Source: Runella rosea (GTDB taxonomy: Bacteria; Bacteroidota; Bacteroidia; Cytophagales; Spirosomataceae). Taken from it: a stretch of 64,000 nucleotides of DNA. How positions within the stretch are numbered: the first letter of the stretch is position 1; each line of letters begins with the position of its first letter. The notes beneath the pieces were generated by a model. The model did not search any database. It saw only the letters and a list, made by a program, of their open reading frames with translations, and was not told the DNA's origin. This document shows, piece after piece, positions 61,501-64,000 of this stretch. Made by a program: the position numbers and the translations under genes. The stretch covers positions 434,001-498,000 of the forward strand of contig NZ_CP030850.1 of the NCBI RefSeq assembly GCF_003325355.1. Reading direction: 5' to 3'.

Positions 61501-63360
61501 CTACTTCAGCGTCCCGACGTGTAAGTGTGAATCGTGCTGAGTGCTGTGATAAATGCGAATCGTTGCTTTCTGAAAGTCTTTTTCATCGGCCTCGGGAATA
61601 GACATAAACTTCTGAGGGTTACGGTCCACCAATGGAAACCATGAACTCTGAATTTGAACCATGATTTTGTGCCCTTTTTTGAAAGTATGCAGCACATCGG
61701 GCATCCGTACTTTCACATCCGTGACTTGGTTTGGCACAAACGGTTCTGGTTTCTCAAAACTGTTACGGAATTTGCCGCGCAGTACTTCCGCCCGGACTAA
61801 GCGCTGATAGCCCGCCATGGTTAGGTTTTTGGGGTTGGGCGATGGATTGGGGGCCTCGTCGGGCAACACATCAATGAGTTTTACGATAAAATCGGCATCG
61901 GTGCCCGTGGTTGAAGCAAAGAAATGCGCCGTCATTGGCCCCGCCAAGGTTACATCTTCCGTAAGTAGTTCAGTCTCATAAGTAATAACATCGGGCCGGC
62001 GCGATGCAAAGCGCTGATCTTCAACCATGTATTGGTTGTTGCGTCGGGCAAAAATACCGTCAGTGTACGGCACAGGTTTGGCGGGGTCGCTTACGTATTC
62101 GTCAAAACCGTCCTTTTCGGTGGTTTCATTCCAAGATAATTTGCCGTTGGCCTGAAAATGCAACTCTTTCTTCTCGCTGTCTTTTGGGGGCCAAGTTTCA
62201 AAGGTTTTCCATTCGTTGGTTGAGGTGTTAAACATAGTGGCTTCGGCGGCATTCCATTGGCCCTTGTCTTTGAGGTAAAAATTGAAAAATTTAAGTTCCA
62301 ATTCTTCCTGAAAAAACTTGGCCGTGTTTGTGCCAAAATTCAGCGTTCCAAACTCATTCCATTCTGGCCGCGACCAAGCGCCGTGCGTCCACGGGCCCAT
62401 CACCAGTTGGTTTTTATTGGTAGGGGTTTGTTTTTCAATGGCTTCGTAGGTGCGCAAGGCACCAAATAAATCTTCGGCATCAAACCAGCCGCCTACTACC
62501 AGCGTAGCGGGTTTGATGTTTTTGAGGGCTGGGCGAATGTTGCGCGATTTCCAGTAGTCATCGTAGGTTTCGTGCTGGAGGTATTCGTTCCAGATTCGGC
62601 CTTTGTTGTTAAAGTATTTTTCACCGTTGGCATTTTTGAGCGGGCCCAATTTCAGGAAGAAATCGTAGGCGTCCTTGCTGCGGTTGTTGAAAATACCGTT
62701 GTACGTTGGAACAGGTTTGTCGGGTTGAGCGTCAAAATAACTCAAAAAGTTAAAATTGTCGAGCAAGAAAAAAGCGCCGTTGTGGCGGGCATCGTCGCCC
62801 ACAAATTCGTCCGTTACGGGGGCTTGCGGCGAAACGGCTTTGATGGCGGGGTGAGCGTCGGGCAGGGCCGCCGAAGCATAAAAGCCTGGGTAGGAGATAC
62901 CTGTAATGCCGACGCGACCGTTGTTTTGCGGAATGTTTTTCAATAACCATTCTACGGTGTCGTAGGTATCGGTGCTTTCGTCGGTATCTTGCGGCGTCTT
63001 TTTTGTGAATTTATGCGGGGTCATTTCTTCAAATTTCCCTTCGCTCATGTAGCGCCCGCGTACGTCTTGGGTGACAAATATGTACTTTTCTTCCGATAAC
63101 AATTTGCTCGGCCCAGGGCCGTTTCCAGTATAATTACCCTCGCCGTACGGACCTGCCGAGTAGGGGGTGCGTTCTATCAGAATAGGATAGTTTTGGCTCT
63201 TGTCTTTGGGGATATAAATGATGGTGTAAAGCTTAATGCCGTCGCGCATGGTGATTTGGCGGTCCCATTTCTCATAATTGTCTTTGACAAAATTTGGGGT
63301 TTGAGCATGGCTTTGATGCGCACAAAAGAGCAAGATTAAAAGGGGTAGGAATGCTTTCAT
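61501..63360 (-). CDS. CocE/NonD-family (S15) exported hydrolase
   Basis: From the ATG at 63360 this encodes 619 residues. The signal peptide MKAFLPLLILLFCAHQSHAQ fixes this start; a longer frame upstream is not coding. The N-terminal alpha/beta hydrolase has the nucleophile in RVGITGISYPGFYASAAL, then DEFVGDDARHNG with the Asp region and MGPWTHGAWSRPEW with the His region. The C-terminal galactose-binding-like beta domain (HFFASTTGTDADFIVKLIDVLPDE) is typical of the S15/CocE group. It hydrolyses acyl or amide bonds, such as N-terminal X-Pro dipeptides or beta-lactam-like esters. It is divergent from the TIM-barrel gene. Confidence 0.9.
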   Translation of the reverse strand: MKAFLPLLILLFCAHQSHAQTPNFVKDNYEKWDRQITMRDGIKLYTIIYIPKDKSQNYPILIERTPYSAGPYGEGNYTGNGPGPSKLLSEEKYIFVTQDVRGRYMSEGKFEEMTPHKFTKKTPQDTDESTDTYDTVEWLLKNIPQNNGRVGITGISYPGFYASAALPDAHPAIKAVSPQAPVTDEFVGDDARHNGAFFLLDNFNFLSYFDAQPDKPVPTYNGIFNNRSKDAYDFFLKLGPLKNANGEKYFNNKGRIWNEYLQHETYDDYWKSRNIRPALKNIKPATLVVGGWFDAEDLFGALRTYEAIEKQTPTNKNQLVMGPWTHGAWSRPEWNEFGTLNFGTNTAKFFQEELELKFFNFYLKDKGQWNAAEATMFNTSTNEWKTFETWPPKDSEKKELHFQANGKLSWNETTEKDGFDEYVSDPAKPVPYTDGIFARRNNQYMVEDQRFASRRPDVITYETELLTEDVTLAGPMTAHFFASTTGTDADFIVKLIDVLPDEAPNPSPNPKNLTMAGYQRLVRAEVLRGKFRNSFEKPEPFVPNQVTDVKVRMPDVLHTFKKGHKIMVQIQSSWFPLVDRNPQKFMSIPEADEKDFQKATIRIYHSTQHDSHLHVGTLK

Positions 63361-63391
63361 AGAGTATTTTCGATGACTATTAATGTTTTGA

Positions 63392-63399
63392 CAAAAGTA
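63392..63399 (-). promoter_or_regulatory. Putative promoter -7 box of the hydrolase gene
   Basis: On the minus strand TACTTTTG lies 31 bases before the ATG at 63360, fitting the Bacteroidota TAnnTTTG element. Only a TTCG is found at the -33 spacing. Confidence 0.35.
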
Positions 63400-63442
63400 G
63401 AATAAAATTAAAAAGTTCGAACAGGAATTTAATCTTAAAACC

Positions 63443-64000
63443 ATGAACGCACAGTCACGCCGCCGAACATTTCTAAAAGCACTGGCCGGTGCTTCAATCG
63501 CGGCTATTCCAAGTACGGGTGAGGCCTCGCTTTTGCCACTCAAAAGCAAGCGACTCAAAACTAGCTTGAATGCTTACTCATTCAATGCTCCGCTGATGAA
63601 TAAAATGATGAGTTTGGACGAGCTGATTGACTTCTGCGCGGGCGTTGGTTTTGATGGTTTGGATATCACGGGTTATTATTTTGAAGGCTATCCCACTGTT
63701 CCGTCCGATGCCACCATTTATCACGTAAAACGCCAATCTTTTCGGAAAGGCTTGGAAATCAGCGGCACAGGCGTGAGGAATGACTTTACGATTGCCGACA
63801 AAGAAAAACGCAAAAAAGAGGTACAACTTGTAAAAAATTGGATAGAAGTAGCCGCCAAATTGGGCGCACCAGTGTTGCGGATTTTTGCAGGAACCCAAAA
63901 AAACGAAGGGGTTCCGCGCGAGCAAATTACCGATTGGATGTTGAAAGACATTGAAACCTGTGTTGAGTACGGCAAACAAAATGGCGTAATCATCGGCCTG
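63443..64000 (+). CDS. Tat-exported TIM-barrel (sugar isomerase/epimerase-like) protein, partial
   Basis: The gene starts at ATG 63443 and runs past the window end, with 186 codons visible. The N-terminus SRRRTFLKALAGASIAAIP carries a twin-arginine signal. The mature part begins the sugar-phosphate isomerase/epimerase (AP endonuclease family 2) TIM barrel: KTSLNAYSFN, LDELIDFCAGVGFDGLDITGYYFEGYP and AAKLGAPVLRIFAGT. Such proteins isomerise or epimerise sugars or their derivatives. The metal-binding C-terminal half is not visible. It is divergent from the S15 hydrolase with 82 bp between. Confidence 0.85.
   Translation, partial: MNAQSRRRTFLKALAGASIAAIPSTGEASLLPLKSKRLKTSLNAYSFNAPLMNKMMSLDELIDFCAGVGFDGLDITGYYFEGYPTVPSDATIYHVKRQSFRKGLEISGTGVRNDFTIADKEKRKKEVQLVKNWIEVAAKLGAPVLRIFAGTQKNEGVPREQITDWMLKDIETCVEYGKQNGVIIGL

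Noticed and set aside
63361-63558. 66-residue extension of the S15 hydrolase
   Set aside because: A clear signal peptide starts at 63360, and the extension overlaps the divergent TIM-barrel gene.

Overview
The window looks like chromosomal DNA of a Bacteroidota bacterium of the order Cytophagales, probably Spirosomaceae and Runella-like (inference from gene content and moderate GC, not a database result). Supporting families are a CHU_C-type (T9SS type B) sorting domain, GLPGLI and GWxTD proteins, type III glutamine synthetase, an OmpP1/FadL porin, archaeal/eukaryal-type ProRS, and promoter-like boxes of the Bacteroidota form TTTG-N20-TAnnTTTG. There are no rRNA or tRNA genes, insertion sequences, prophage blocks or CRISPR arrays. 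Layout: 1-703 is the 5' part of a GMC oxidoreductase gene. 935-5046 is a MoxR ATPase / VWA protein / RsmE cluster followed by a lone LytTR regulator and a DUF4159 protein; the VWA gene carries a one-base frameshift. 5137-14850 holds a desaturase, a HAD nucleotidase, a large secreted Ig-like protein with a T9SS tail, sucC, a DUF1361 protein, a GntR-PhyH pair, an isolated nuoK, a GWxTD protein and a small XRE regulator. 15340-18809 is a GLPGLI gene coupled to an outer-membrane barrel gene broken by two opposite frameshifts in A runs. 18975-25557 holds FadL, a Tyr/Asn/Ser-rich lipoprotein, proS with a long structured leader, an FKBP isomerase, an isolated nuoA and a YbjN-like protein. 25699-33589 is mostly housekeeping (glnN, mtaB, moaA, aspS) plus a free-standing NUMOD4/HNH-like protein. 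33780-36417 is an unrecognised two-gene unit of membrane proteins bracketed by coiled coils. 36470-40335 holds a phosphodiesterase, an Nramp-related transporter without the usual metal motif, a four-helix-bundle (S23-type) gene flanked by inverted copies of a dispersed repeat, and an acyl-CoA ligase. 40732-54986 is the most unusual part: a divergent histidine kinase/response regulator pair, then a surface-protein island with a delta-60 repeat protein, three lipoproteins and two roughly 950-residue ELWxxDGT repeat proteins. The second ELWxxDGT gene is preceded by a truncated copy of the gene that precedes the first, so the block arose by segmental duplication. The delta-60 protein and both ELWxxDGT proteins end in the same type of C-terminal module. 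55036-64000 holds a DUF2279 protein, a large membrane VWA protein, fabG, a gmhA-like isomerase, a maltokinase-like protein, a CocE/S15 hydrolase and the start of a Tat-exported TIM-barrel protein. A recurring theme is short low-complexity intergenic repeats (GTGATTAGTG-like, GTCGTCAGTC-like and ATGATGAATG-like) that form palindromes and in places run into the 5' ends of genes. The best candidates for undescribed biology are the 33780-36417 coiled-coil membrane pair, the repeat-flanked four-helix-bundle gene, and the duplicated ELWxxDGT surface island.
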